From NCBI GenBank assembly GCA_002429315.1, contig DIZC01000131.1, positions 1 to 14,818 on the forward strand: 14,818 nucleotides of DNA, read 5' to 3'. The notes under the pieces were generated by a model. It searched no databases. It was not told where the DNA came from and worked only from the letters and a program-made list of their open reading frames with translations. Every line of letters begins with the position of its first letter. Positions within the stretch are counted from its first letter, which is position 1. Shown here one piece after another: positions 1-7,044 of this stretch. The DNA comes from Alphaproteobacteria bacterium UBA6038. GTDB taxonomy: Bacteria; Pseudomonadota; Alphaproteobacteria; Micropepsales; Micropepsaceae. The position numbers and the translations under genes were made by a program.

Positions 1-159
1 CCCGAAGGCGGCGACGGCGGCGGCGAGATCGTGGCCGCGGGAACGCCGGAAGATGTGGCGAAAGTCTCCCGCTCCTACACCGGCCAGTATCTTAAGCCGC
101 TGCTTAGAGGCCGTGCGCCCGAACGCCTCGCGCGCGCCGCGCTGCGTGCAGCGGAGTAG
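1..159 (+). CDS. uvrA: UvrA, excinuclease ABC subunit A, C-terminal end (partial)
   Basis: The open frame runs from base 1 to the TAG at 157-159 and gives 52 residues starting PEGGDGGGEIVAAGTPEDVA. That run, followed by SYTGQYLKPLL, is the hallmark C-terminus of UvrA, the damage-sensing ATPase of nucleotide excision repair: the GPEGGxxGG segment lies just after the last ABC ATPase motifs and the SxTGxYL segment ends the protein. All ATPase and zinc-finger domains lie outside the window, so only identity can be judged. Residues after LKPLL (RGRAPERLARAALRAAE) form a short Arg/Ala-rich tail typical of high-GC alphaproteobacteria. The gene is convergent with the leftward accessory gene, with only 6 bases between the two stop codons. 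Identification is from remembered family motifs. Confidence 0.93.
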   Translation, partial: PEGGDGGGEIVAAGTPEDVAKVSRSYTGQYLKPLLRGRAPERLARAALRAAE

Positions 160-165
160 TTATGC

Positions 166-1005
166 TCAGAAGGGGAATTCTTCCACCTCGATATCGATCT
201 CAATCGGATACTCAAAGTCGCCATCGGACGCGGTGACCCGAATGAGCGATCTTCCTGAGAGCTTATACTTATCCTTCAATACCTTACCCTTACTGGCAAA
301 TTCAAGGTACTTTCGGCCGCTCAGTTTAACCTGCGCCCATCCTCCGGGGTTGAGGCGACGAACTGGAGGTTTGACAAAGTGCCTCAATTTCATATCGCCT
401 ACATCAGAACTGGTTGACAAGCACTCTTGTCCATCTTGAGAAAATTTCCAGCCGGTTCCTGTGTAAAAGTAGATGGCCTCAATGTCCGGGGAAGGTGCAT
501 TCGTTCGATTGTTGAGATCAAAAAATAGATCGACGTTACCGATGGCGGTGTAATCGGTTTTTTCTAGAAGGCCTTCCGTACGACTCAATTCCACGGAAAT
601 GACAGAAAGGCGGTTTGCGATTTCCGTTTTTATCCAAGTTAGCTCACGTTCCAACTCGTGCCGAAGATTCTGTATCGAGTTTCCGTATATGACGTGCCTG
701 TGATGCTTGAGATCGAAGGGTATGTCGTCGACATTTGAGGTGAGCAGCAAGCAGGTTTTGCCCTTACCGTGCGCGTATCCAATTTCGTAGAACACATTGG
801 GATTTCGGCCTGTCACGTCAGCGATCACGAAATCGGCAGCTGAGATTTGGTTGTATATGCGCTCAAGTATGTTCTCTTTGTGAAATATCTGCTCGTCGAC
901 ACGCTCGGCTGCTATGCCGACCTTTTCCGCGGTTTCTTTAATTCCCAATTTGTAAATGTCGTCAAATTTCTGATCGAATGGCATGAGCACGAACGCAAAC
1001 ATCAT
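166..1005 (-). CDS. Nucleoside 2-deoxyribosyltransferase-like / TIR-like domain protein with unknown C-terminal domain
   Basis: This is a 279-residue protein starting at tandem ATGs (1005 and 1002), with a GGAG Shine-Dalgarno 4 bases upstream. Residues 1-110 form an alpha/beta domain: FAFVLMPFDQKF (3-14), then ADFVIADVTGRNPNVFYEIG (57-76) with the D63-x-T65, N68/N70 and E74 pattern of the nucleoside deoxyribosyltransferase-like fold. That fold is also annotated as TIR-like nucleotide-binding, and E74 is the likely catalytic glutamate. Residues 150-279 look beta-strand-rich and I do not recognise them. No signal peptide or membrane segment is seen. Base composition is visibly AT-richer than the flanking genes, suggesting transfer. 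It lies 25 bp downstream of vapC on the same strand and may be co-transcribed. Related domains occur as NAD- or nucleotide-cleaving effectors in phage-defence proteins, so that role is possible but inferred. Substrate unknown. Confidence 0.75.
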   Translation of the reverse strand: MMFAFVLMPFDQKFDDIYKLGIKETAEKVGIAAERVDEQIFHKENILERIYNQISAADFVIADVTGRNPNVFYEIGYAHGKGKTCLLLTSNVDDIPFDLKHHRHVIYGNSIQNLRHELERELTWIKTEIANRLSVISVELSRTEGLLEKTDYTAIGNVDLFFDLNNRTNAPSPDIEAIYFYTGTGWKFSQDGQECLSTSSDVGDMKLRHFVKPPVRRLNPGGWAQVKLSGRKYLEFASKGKVLKDKYKLSGRSLIRVTASDGDFEYPIEIDIEVEEFPF

Positions 1006-1030
1006 TTAGCTCCAGTGCGTAAACTTCGAC

Positions 1031-1417
1031 TCACCAAATCACCTGGGTTCCAAACGCCTTGAACACGGGATCGGCGGTGACGAGCGGCATGCCTTCGATC
1101 TGGGATTGAGCGGCAAGCATGCGGTCGAATGGATCGCGATGTGGACCCAGCATCAATCCCGCCAGACCCGCGTGCTCTGGCGTAATGGAGAGGAGTTCGA
1201 AGCGCTCAGCCGTCACGAGGGCCACAAAGTCCTCTGCGAAGCGACGAACCTCGGGCCATTTGCCGATCCGTACTTTGTTGGCGAACTCCCATGCCGAAAC
1301 GGCGCTGGCCACCAAGACCGCATCCTTCTCACCCGCGGCTCGCCGCGCGCCCGGCGACAGGCGTGGCCTGCCATCCAAAAACCAGAACAGCGAATGGCTA
1401 TCGAAGAGGATCCTCAT
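1031..1417 (-). CDS. vapC: VapC-type PIN-domain toxin (ribonuclease)
   Basis: The 128-residue protein has the full acidic constellation of PIN-domain RNases: D6 in the opening ILFDSHSLFWFL, E44 in SAWEFANK, D95 and D98 in HRDPFDRMLAAQ, and D116 in VTADP. Length and motif order match VapC toxins, which cleave specific RNAs (often tRNA or rRNA) in the cytoplasm using Mg2+ and are neutralised by a cognate antitoxin. The ATG at 1417 lies inside the last codons of the antitoxin gene (20-bp overlap), the usual antitoxin-first, translationally coupled layout. No inactivating change is visible, so the toxin looks intact. It is followed after 25 bp by the TIR-like gene. The specific RNA target cannot be read from sequence. 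Confidence 0.92.
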   Translation of the reverse strand: MRILFDSHSLFWFLDGRPRLSPGARRAAGEKDAVLVASAVSAWEFANKVRIGKWPEVRRFAEDFVALVTAERFELLSITPEHAGLAGLMLGPHRDPFDRMLAAQSQIEGMPLVTADPVFKAFGTQVIW

Positions 1418-1661
1418 CGTCCGCCCCTTCCCATGCCCGCAACTCTTCTTCCGGCAATGGGTCGAAGAAGAATTCGTCCGGGATGTGGGGGAGTTTACCC
1501 TTTAGCGCTCCGAACTGTGGGCGACGCTTCTTTTCACTCAGCGGCACGACTTTCGCCACGGGTTTGTCGCCGCGCGCGATGACGATCTCTTCGCCCGCTT
1601 CCACGCGTGCGATGAGCTTCGAGAGGTTGGTCTTGGCCTCGTGAATCTTGACGATGGTCAT
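1398..1661 (-). CDS. vapB: Phd/YefM-VapB family antitoxin
   Basis: The start chosen is ATG at 1661, giving 87 residues beginning MTIVKIHEAKTNLSKLIARV. This is the canonical Phd/YefM DNA-binding N-terminus, including the EAKTNLSKL helix and the GEEIVIARGDKPVAKVVPL beta segment (residues 23-41). A GTG at 1673 would add four residues but would abut the operator palindrome directly; neither start has a strong Shine-Dalgarno. The C-terminus, with GALKGKLPHIPDEFFFDPLP and EEELRAWEG, is the acidic and aromatic tail that typically wraps around the PIN toxin. The protein should bind VapC and, as a complex, repress its own promoter through the palindrome at 1674-1693. The 3' end overlaps vapC by 20 bp. 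Function is inferred from family knowledge. Confidence 0.9.
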   Translation of the reverse strand: MTIVKIHEAKTNLSKLIARVEAGEEIVIARGDKPVAKVVPLSEKKRRPQFGALKGKLPHIPDEFFFDPLPEEELRAWEGADDEDPLR

Positions 1662-1673
1662 TGCGTGCCGCAC

Positions 1674-1693
1674 TTAGCTAACATGTTAGCTAA
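1674..1693. promoter_or_regulatory. Perfect 20-bp palindromic operator before vapB, two TTAGCTAA half-sites
   Basis: TTAGCTAACATGTTAGCTAA is identical to its own reverse complement. It consists of two TTAGCTAA octamers, each itself palindromic, around CATG, so the centres are 12 bp apart on one DNA face. It sits between the membrane-protein stop and the vapB start, where Phd/VapB antitoxins autoregulate. On the minus strand a TTGATT (1715-1710) lies 17 bp from TAGCTA (1692-1687) inside the palindrome, giving a weak possible promoter whose -10 would be covered by a bound repressor. The palindrome is seen directly; its use as an operator is inferred. Confidence 0.75.
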
Positions 1694-1711
1694 CCCATTG
1701 CTGACCTGAAA

Positions 1712-2587
1712 TCAAGCCACGGTGGCGCTGGCCGAATTCGGCGGCACCAGCGCCCGATAGGCGAAGGCAGAGGCGCCGATGCCCAAGCCGATGTTGAACG
1801 GCGCCAGGATCAAGGTGAGGCCGAGATAGGCCGGCATATGCTGGCCGACCAAGAGGAAACGGGCCCTCAGGGCTTGCTCCGCGGCCGCCGTGTCAGCCGG
1901 TAGCGGCGCCACCAATCCCGGCCCGGCAATAACGATCAGACCGATCACGTGAAGCAGATAGATCGGCAACAAAACGGCGAGCATCACGCCAAAGATCCGC
2001 CAGAAGTTTCCACGCGCCAGAAGCCATCCACGGATGAGGCTGATGTGCCCTTCCGCCACCGTCACCGGCACGATGAGGAAAGCCAGCCGCACCACGGCAT
2101 AAATGAATCCGAGCGAAGCTGCGATTACCGCGAGTGCGCCGGCAATGGCTACGATTGGGTTCTTGCCGGTCAGCGCCGTCAGCCCGCCAAGGAGCAACAC
2201 CAGGACACCGATTCCCATCGCAATCGCCATGATGACCAGGAAGAACAGTAGCAGCGCGCCGAACACGCGGAACTCCGGCGGCCCCAGTGCAAAATGCACA
2301 AGCGCGCTGCCTTGCCTAAGGCCCAGCGCCTGCCGCGTCACGGGAACGTACATGATGGAGTACAGCAACAGCATCAGCAGGGAACTAACGAGATTCTCCA
2401 GTCCCTGGCGGCCCTCGGCAGTCGCGTTTTCCGGCGATGCCATGGGGTTGCCGCCAAACGCGTAAGGCAAAAACTGCAGCACCGCCATCAGCACCAGCGG
2501 AAGCCAGCACAATCCGATAATGGTTCCGAGCTGGCCGAAGGTGAAGCTGTAGGCGTAGGCGATCGTCTTGCCGAACGGTATTTTCAT
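1712..2587 (-). CDS. Polytopic inner-membrane protein of unknown function
   Basis: The 291-residue protein has about six hydrophobic spans: roughly residues 21-44, 65-84, 107-138 (long, perhaps two), 145-175, 197-225 and 252-279. Between them is the conserved-looking stretch VPVTVAEGHISLIRGWLLAR then GNFWRIFG (173-200). Spans separated by a charged RGW/RGNFWR segment recall uncharacterised alphaproteobacterial membrane proteins and, loosely, the membrane domain found with some glycerophosphodiester phosphodiesterases, but I cannot name the family. There is no signal peptide separate from the first span, no catalytic motif and no Walker or transporter signature. The ATG at 2587 gives MKIPFGKTIAYAYSFTFGQL. 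It is divergent from the amidase cluster, sharing the intergenic region 2588-2684, and reads towards vapBC, which has its own operator 18 bp beyond the stop. A role with the amidases is possible but unsupported. Confidence 0.8.
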   Translation of the reverse strand: MKIPFGKTIAYAYSFTFGQLGTIIGLCWLPLVLMAVLQFLPYAFGGNPMASPENATAEGRQGLENLVSSLLMLLLYSIMYVPVTRQALGLRQGSALVHFALGPPEFRVFGALLLFFLVIMAIAMGIGVLVLLLGGLTALTGKNPIVAIAGALAVIAASLGFIYAVVRLAFLIVPVTVAEGHISLIRGWLLARGNFWRIFGVMLAVLLPIYLLHVIGLIVIAGPGLVAPLPADTAAAEQALRARFLLVGQHMPAYLGLTLILAPFNIGLGIGASAFAYRALVPPNSASATVA

Positions 2588-2659
2588 GCGCTTCCCCGCC
2601 CCGTCTCCGCGAGCTTATGCCGAGGCCGGAACAGCCACAATCGCAAGGGTTTGCGCAGG

Positions 2660-2674
2660 GTGACAGGATGTCAC
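2660..2674. promoter_or_regulatory. Inverted repeat in the divergent membrane-protein/amidase intergenic region
   Basis: GTGACAGGATGTCAC has 6-bp arms around a 3-bp centre. It lies 10 bases before the first possible amidase start (ATG 2685) and 43 bases before the more likely GTG at 2718. Position and symmetry suit a transcription-factor site governing the amidase operon, the divergent membrane gene or both. It does not match the spacing of the CRP site (TGTGA-N6-TCACA), and no regulator gene is adjacent. I saw no convincing -35/-10 pair in the 97 bp between the genes. Confidence 0.4.
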
Positions 2675-2717
2675 ATCACCGCTAATGTCTCGCCCGGGTC
2701 CTGGTCTGGGTGAAAAC

Positions 2718-4145
2718 GTGGCCATCAGCGAATACGTCGAACTGGACGGCATCGGCCTTGCCGAACTGGTGACGTCGAAGAAGGTGAAACCGAGCGAGTT
2801 GGTCGAGGAGGCCATCGCTCGGGCCGAGGCGGTGAATCCGAAACTGAATGCCGTCGTGTTCGCCGATTACGAGCGCGCCCGCGCCACCGCGCTTAGCCGG
2901 CTGCCGAAGGGGGCGTTCACCGGCGTGCCGTTCTTTCTCAAGGACATCTTCGCGTTCGCCGAAGGCATGCCGACGCGGCAGGCCTGCCGCTTCATGCCGG
3001 CTTTTCCGTCGGATCACGATTCGCTGCTGACCGCCCGCTTCCGGGCGGCCGGTCTCATCATGCTCGGCAAGACCAATGTGCCGGAGTTCGGGCTCGTGCC
3101 GACGACGGAATCGAAACTTTACGGTCCGTGCCACAATCCCTGGAATCTCGCCTATTCAACCGGCGGGTCCTCGGGCGGCTCGGCGGCGCTGGTCGCCGCG
3201 GGCGTGGTGCCGCTTGCCCATGCCAACGACGGTGGCGGATCGATCCGCATTCCCGCCTCGTGCTGCGGGCTGGTTGGACTGAAGCCCACGCGCGCACGCA
3301 CGAGCTATGCGCCGGACTTCGGCGACATCGTCGATGGCCTCGCCGTCGACCTCGTGGTCTCGCGCACCGTTCGCGACACGGCGGCGGCCCTCGATGCGGT
3401 CGCCGGAAATATACAGGGCGATCCGTACTGGGCGCCGCCGCCCGACAATTATCTGCAAGGCATGAAGCGCAAGCCGAACAAGCTGCGCATCGCGTTCTCT
3501 ACCAGGAAACTGGACGGCAGCCCGCTGCACGAGGATTGCCTCGCTGCGGTAAGAGCCGCGGCCAAGCTGTGCGCCGACGAAGGTCACGAGGTCGAGGAGG
3601 CCTCGCCAGATCTGGACCAGGCGATGCTGATCCCGGGCTTCATGGCGCTGTGGGGCGCCAATCTCGCCGCCGGCATCGACTTTCTCGGTCAGATGACGGG
3701 GCGGACGCCCACGGCCGAAGATTTCGAAGGACTGACCTGGGGCCTGTACGAAGCCGGCAAGCAGGTGAGCGCGAGCCAATACCTGATCGCCAAGGGCATC
3801 ATGGGACAGGCCACCCGCAATGCCGCGAAATTCCATCAGACCTACGATGTCTGGCTGACCGCAACCCTCGGCACGCCGCCCGTCAAGCTCGGCACCTTCG
3901 ACATGGAGGAGCGCGATCCGCAGAAATCCTTCGCGCCGCTGATCGATTACGTCCCGTTCACCGCCATGCAGAACGTCACCGGGCAACCCGCGATCAATCT
4001 GCCGCTCCACTGGAGTAAGCAGGGATTGCCGGTTGGCGTGCAGTTCGTGGGTCGCTACGGCGACGAACTGACGCTGCTCCAACTCGCCGGCGAGCTCGAG
4101 CAGGCAGCACCCTGGGCCGAGCGTTACGCCGGCATCCGGATCTGA
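2718..4145 (+). CDS. Amidase-signature hydrolase 1 of 3 (NylA-like)
   Basis: The GTG at 2718 is preferred because it makes the N-terminus (VAISEYVELDGIGLAELV) match the two downstream paralogues (MAFAEY..., MSFAEY...). An ATG at 2685 would add 11 residues (MSRPGPGLGEN) without counterpart. Counting from GTG, the triad is K75 (FLKD), cis-Ser S151 (GGSSGGSAA) and nucleophile S175 (GGGSIRIP), with spacing as in fatty-acid amide hydrolase. The C-terminal VPFTAMQNVTGQPAINLPL and PVGVQFVGRYGDE segments resemble 6-aminohexanoate cyclic-dimer hydrolase. These enzymes hydrolyse C-N amide bonds in the cytoplasm. No signal peptide is seen, and no GatB or GatC is nearby, so a GatA role is unlikely. It is first of a three-gene operon; the TGA is followed 2 nt later by the next ATG. 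The natural substrate cannot be deduced. Confidence 0.9.
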   Translation: MAISEYVELDGIGLAELVTSKKVKPSELVEEAIARAEAVNPKLNAVVFADYERARATALSRLPKGAFTGVPFFLKDIFAFAEGMPTRQACRFMPAFPSDHDSLLTARFRAAGLIMLGKTNVPEFGLVPTTESKLYGPCHNPWNLAYSTGGSSGGSAALVAAGVVPLAHANDGGGSIRIPASCCGLVGLKPTRARTSYAPDFGDIVDGLAVDLVVSRTVRDTAAALDAVAGNIQGDPYWAPPPDNYLQGMKRKPNKLRIAFSTRKLDGSPLHEDCLAAVRAAAKLCADEGHEVEEASPDLDQAMLIPGFMALWGANLAAGIDFLGQMTGRTPTAEDFEGLTWGLYEAGKQVSASQYLIAKGIMGQATRNAAKFHQTYDVWLTATLGTPPVKLGTFDMEERDPQKSFAPLIDYVPFTAMQNVTGQPAINLPLHWSKQGLPVGVQFVGRYGDELTLLQLAGELEQAAPWAERYAGIRI

Positions 4146-4147
4146 CC

Positions 4148-5584
4148 ATGGCTTTCGCCGAGTACGGAGATCATGACGCCCTCGGCCTTGCCGAGCTCGT
4201 CAGGAACCGGGACATCGGCTCACTGGAACTGGTTGACGAGGCCATCGCCCGCGCCGAAGCCCTCAATCCGAAACTGAATGCGATCGTCTTTCAGGCTTTC
4301 GACGCGGCGCGCGAGCGCGCCAAAGGCGCATCGCCCGATGGCCTGTTCGCCGGCGTTCCGACTCTGCTCAAGGACATGCGCGGCGGCTGCACCGGCATGC
4401 CGACACGCAGCGGCTCCCGCTTTGCGCCAGCGACGCCTTCCGATCACGACTCTACCCTGGTGGCGCGCTACAAGGCTGCCGGACTCATTCCCCTCGGCAA
4501 GACCAACGTGCCGGAGTTCGGCATTCTGCCGACGACGGAATCGAAGCTCTACGGTGCGGCGCACAATCCGTGGAATCTCGATCACACGCCGGGCGGCTCG
4601 TCCGGCGGATCGGCCGCGGCGGTCGCCGCCCGCATCGTGCCGATCGCACACGCCACCGACGGCGGTGGCTCGATCCGCATTCCCGGCTCGTGCTGCGGTC
4701 TGGTGGGCCTGAAGGTTTCGCGTGGGCGAATTACGCAGGGGCCGGATGCTGCCGATTCCACCAGCGGGCTTTCCGTCGATCACGTGGTGACGCGAACGGT
4801 GCGCGACTGCGCCGCTGCGCTCGACATCTCATGCACCCCCGATCCAAGCGATCCGTATTTCGCGTTGCCGCCACAGGGCTCGTATCTGGAAGGCATGCGC
4901 GAGAAGCCGAAGCGGATGAAAATCGCCTTTGCGCTGAAGGGCCTCAACGGGCGCACCTTCGATCCGGAAATCGTGGCTGCCGTGGAACGCGCGGCGCGCC
5001 TTTGCGAGTCGCTCGGCCATACGGTTGAGGAAGCCTCTCCGCCCATCGATTACGACCGCATGACGCTTGCGTTCATGACCATCTGGGCCACCAACACGGC
5101 CTACGGTGTGGCATCCCTCGCGCGCCTGACGGGCATCGCGCCGTCACTTGAGGTGATCGAGGGGTTGACCTACGGCCTTTACGAATCCGGGATGAAGATA
5201 ACCGCGGTGCAGCAGATCGACATGCTGCAGATGTTTCACCGCACCGCGCGCCTCATGGCGAAATTCCACGAACGCTACGATCTATGGCTGACGCCGACCC
5301 TCGGCGACCTGCCCCTCAGGCTCGGCACAATCGATGTCGATGAAACCGACGTGCAAAAAGCGTTCGAACCACTGCTGGGTTACGTGCCGTTCACCGCGAT
5401 GCAGAACGCCACCGGCCAACCGGCCATCAACCTGCCGCTCAGCTGGAGCGAATCCAGATTGCCCATTGGGGTGCAGTTCGTGGCGCGCAGCGGCGACGAG
5501 ATGATATTGCTGAAGCTCGCCGCGGAGCTGGAAGAAGCCTCGCCATGGATCGGCCGAAAGCCGCCACTGATTGAAAGACACTGA
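4148..5584 (+). CDS. Amidase-signature hydrolase 2 of 3 (NylA-like)
   Basis: The 478-residue protein starts at the ATG 2 nt after the stop of amidase 1, so translation is probably coupled; no strong Shine-Dalgarno is seen. The triad is K75 (LLKD), S151 (GGSSGGSAA) and S175 (GGGSIRIP), the same positions as in both neighbours. It is closest to amidase 1: long blocks such as NVPEFG, PTTESKLYG, NPWNL and SCCGLVGLK are shared, which points to tandem duplication. Differences cluster in the likely substrate pocket, for example around residues 76-95 (DMRGGCTGMPTRSGSRFAPA) and in the helical region near 300-350. The C-terminal half has FTAMQNATGQPAINLPL and PIGVQFVARSGDE. It should be a soluble amide hydrolase. 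I cannot tell whether it acts on cyclic amides, linear oligomers or small aryl amides. Confidence 0.92.
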   Translation: MAFAEYGDHDALGLAELVRNRDIGSLELVDEAIARAEALNPKLNAIVFQAFDAARERAKGASPDGLFAGVPTLLKDMRGGCTGMPTRSGSRFAPATPSDHDSTLVARYKAAGLIPLGKTNVPEFGILPTTESKLYGAAHNPWNLDHTPGGSSGGSAAAVAARIVPIAHATDGGGSIRIPGSCCGLVGLKVSRGRITQGPDAADSTSGLSVDHVVTRTVRDCAAALDISCTPDPSDPYFALPPQGSYLEGMREKPKRMKIAFALKGLNGRTFDPEIVAAVERAARLCESLGHTVEEASPPIDYDRMTLAFMTIWATNTAYGVASLARLTGIAPSLEVIEGLTYGLYESGMKITAVQQIDMLQMFHRTARLMAKFHERYDLWLTPTLGDLPLRLGTIDVDETDVQKAFEPLLGYVPFTAMQNATGQPAINLPLSWSESRLPIGVQFVARSGDEMILLKLAAELEEASPWIGRKPPLIERH

Positions 5585-5585
5585 C

Positions 5586-7028
5586 ATGAGCTTTGCCGAA
5601 TACGACACCTACGACGCGCTTGGTCTCGCCCATCTCGTGCGCCGCAAGGAGGTCGCGCCCATCGAACTGGTGGAAGAGTCGATCGCGCGGATCGAGCGGC
5701 ACAACGGCAAGCTCAACGCGGTCGTCTACAAGGCCTACGACGAGGCGCGTGTCACGGCGAAAGGCAAATTGCCGGACGGGCCGCTCAAGGGCGTGCCGTT
5801 CCTCATCAAGGACATCAACATGGCCGTCGCCGGCTGGCCGATGACCAACGGCTCGAAATATTTGCACAACTACGTATCGCCGGAAGATGCCGAGCTGACG
5901 AAACGCTACCGCTCGGCGGGCGTCATCTTCGTCGGCAAGAGCAACACGCCGGAATTCGGCATTCCGGGAACGACCGAAGGGCGCCATCTCGGCATCTGCC
6001 GCAATCCATGGAATCCCGATCACAGTGCCGGCGGCTCTTCCGGCGGCGCCGCCGCGGCCGTGGCCTCCGGCATGGTGCCGATGGCGCACGGCAGCGACGG
6101 ACTCGGATCCATCCGCATTCCGGCCGCGCAATGCGGGCTCGTCGGCCTGAAGCCAACGCAATATCGCAATCCCGGCGGGCCGGACGACCGCAACCGGGCG
6201 CACGGATTCGTTCTCGATCATGTGCTCTGCCGCACCGTGCGCGATTGCGCGGCGATGCTCGACTGGACGGGAACCCCGGAGGATGACGCGCCCTATGCGC
6301 CGCCGCCCAAAGCGCGGCCCTACATGGACGAGATCGCCACCCCGCCCGGCAAATTGCGGATCGGTTTTTCCACAGAGACGCCCCTCACGCCGAAAGGCGT
6401 GAAGCCGAATGCGGATGTGGAGGCGGTGTTCGATTCGACGGCGAAGCTGGTGGAAGAACTCGGCCACACCCTAATCGAGCACAAATCGTTCGGCATCGAC
6501 TGGTTCCACCTCTATCGCGCACAGGCCTGCGTCTCCGGCGCCATGTTTGCTGCCAGCATCGAGGATTGGAAGACGGTGCTCGGCCGCGAGCCGCAGCAAG
6601 ACGATATGGAGCCGCTTGCCTGGGCGAGCTACCGCGCGAGCAAAGCGCTTTCCGGCGAGCAGGTCGGCTGGGGCCTGCAGACCCTGCGGCTGATGACGCG
6701 GCAGATTCTCCGCGCGTGGCGTAATTTCGACGTCCTGCTGATGCCGGTGACGCTGACGGCCGCGCCGCTTATCGGCCATCTCGACCCGGTGAATGTCGAG
6801 CCGCGCGAGTTCAACCGCAGGCAGGCGCGCACCTTCGGTTACACCCCCACGTTCAACATGACGGGGCAGCCCTCCATGTCGCTGCCGCTGGGCATGTCGG
6901 GTGACGGCCTGCCCATCGGCATGATGTTCACCGGCCGCTACGGCGACGAAGCCACGCTGTTCCGCCTCGCCGCGCAACTGGAAGAGGCCCGCCCCTGGCG
7001 CGATAGGCGGCCGATGGTGTTCGGGTAG
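5586..7028 (+). CDS. Amidase-signature hydrolase 3 of 3 (NylA-like, more diverged)
   Basis: The ATG at 5586, one base after the stop of amidase 2, gives 480 residues and the same MSFAEY N-terminus as its partner. An in-frame TTG at 5571 is less likely, since its extra residues lie inside the upstream gene. The triad is intact: K75 (LIKD), S151 (GGSSGGAAA) and S175 (GLGSIRIP). It has diverged from the other two: the GGGS before the nucleophile is GLGS, SCCGLVGLK has become AQCGLVGLK, and the PTTESKLYG block is GTTEGRHLG. A distinct substrate range is therefore plausible. The C-terminal FNMTGQPSMSLPLGMSGDGL run is typical of the NylA-like branch. The gene ends 16 bp before the stop of the convergent small ribbon-helix-helix gene, closing the amidase operon. 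The protein has no export signal. Confidence 0.92.
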   Translation: MSFAEYDTYDALGLAHLVRRKEVAPIELVEESIARIERHNGKLNAVVYKAYDEARVTAKGKLPDGPLKGVPFLIKDINMAVAGWPMTNGSKYLHNYVSPEDAELTKRYRSAGVIFVGKSNTPEFGIPGTTEGRHLGICRNPWNPDHSAGGSSGGAAAAVASGMVPMAHGSDGLGSIRIPAAQCGLVGLKPTQYRNPGGPDDRNRAHGFVLDHVLCRTVRDCAAMLDWTGTPEDDAPYAPPPKARPYMDEIATPPGKLRIGFSTETPLTPKGVKPNADVEAVFDSTAKLVEELGHTLIEHKSFGIDWFHLYRAQACVSGAMFAASIEDWKTVLGREPQQDDMEPLAWASYRASKALSGEQVGWGLQTLRLMTRQILRAWRNFDVLLMPVTLTAAPLIGHLDPVNVEPREFNRRQARTFGYTPTFNMTGQPSMSLPLGMSGDGLPIGMMFTGRYGDEATLFRLAAQLEEARPWRDRRPMVFG

Positions 7029-7044
7029 GAGGGTGGCAAAATAA

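Noticed and set aside
1106..1644. Rightward open frames opposite vapC and vapB
   Set aside because: They are antisense to two well-supported genes, Arg/Pro/Ser-rich, and match no family.
5439..6467. 342-residue leftward open frame inside the amidase 2/3 region
   Set aside because: It crosses two clear rightward genes and has the Arg/Ala/His-rich composition typical of antisense frames in high-GC DNA.
2718..7028. GatA (glutamyl-tRNA amidotransferase subunit A) for one of the amidases
   Set aside because: Same superfamily, but there are no gatB or gatC neighbours, there are three tandem paralogues, and the C-terminal blocks resemble NylA-like amidases.
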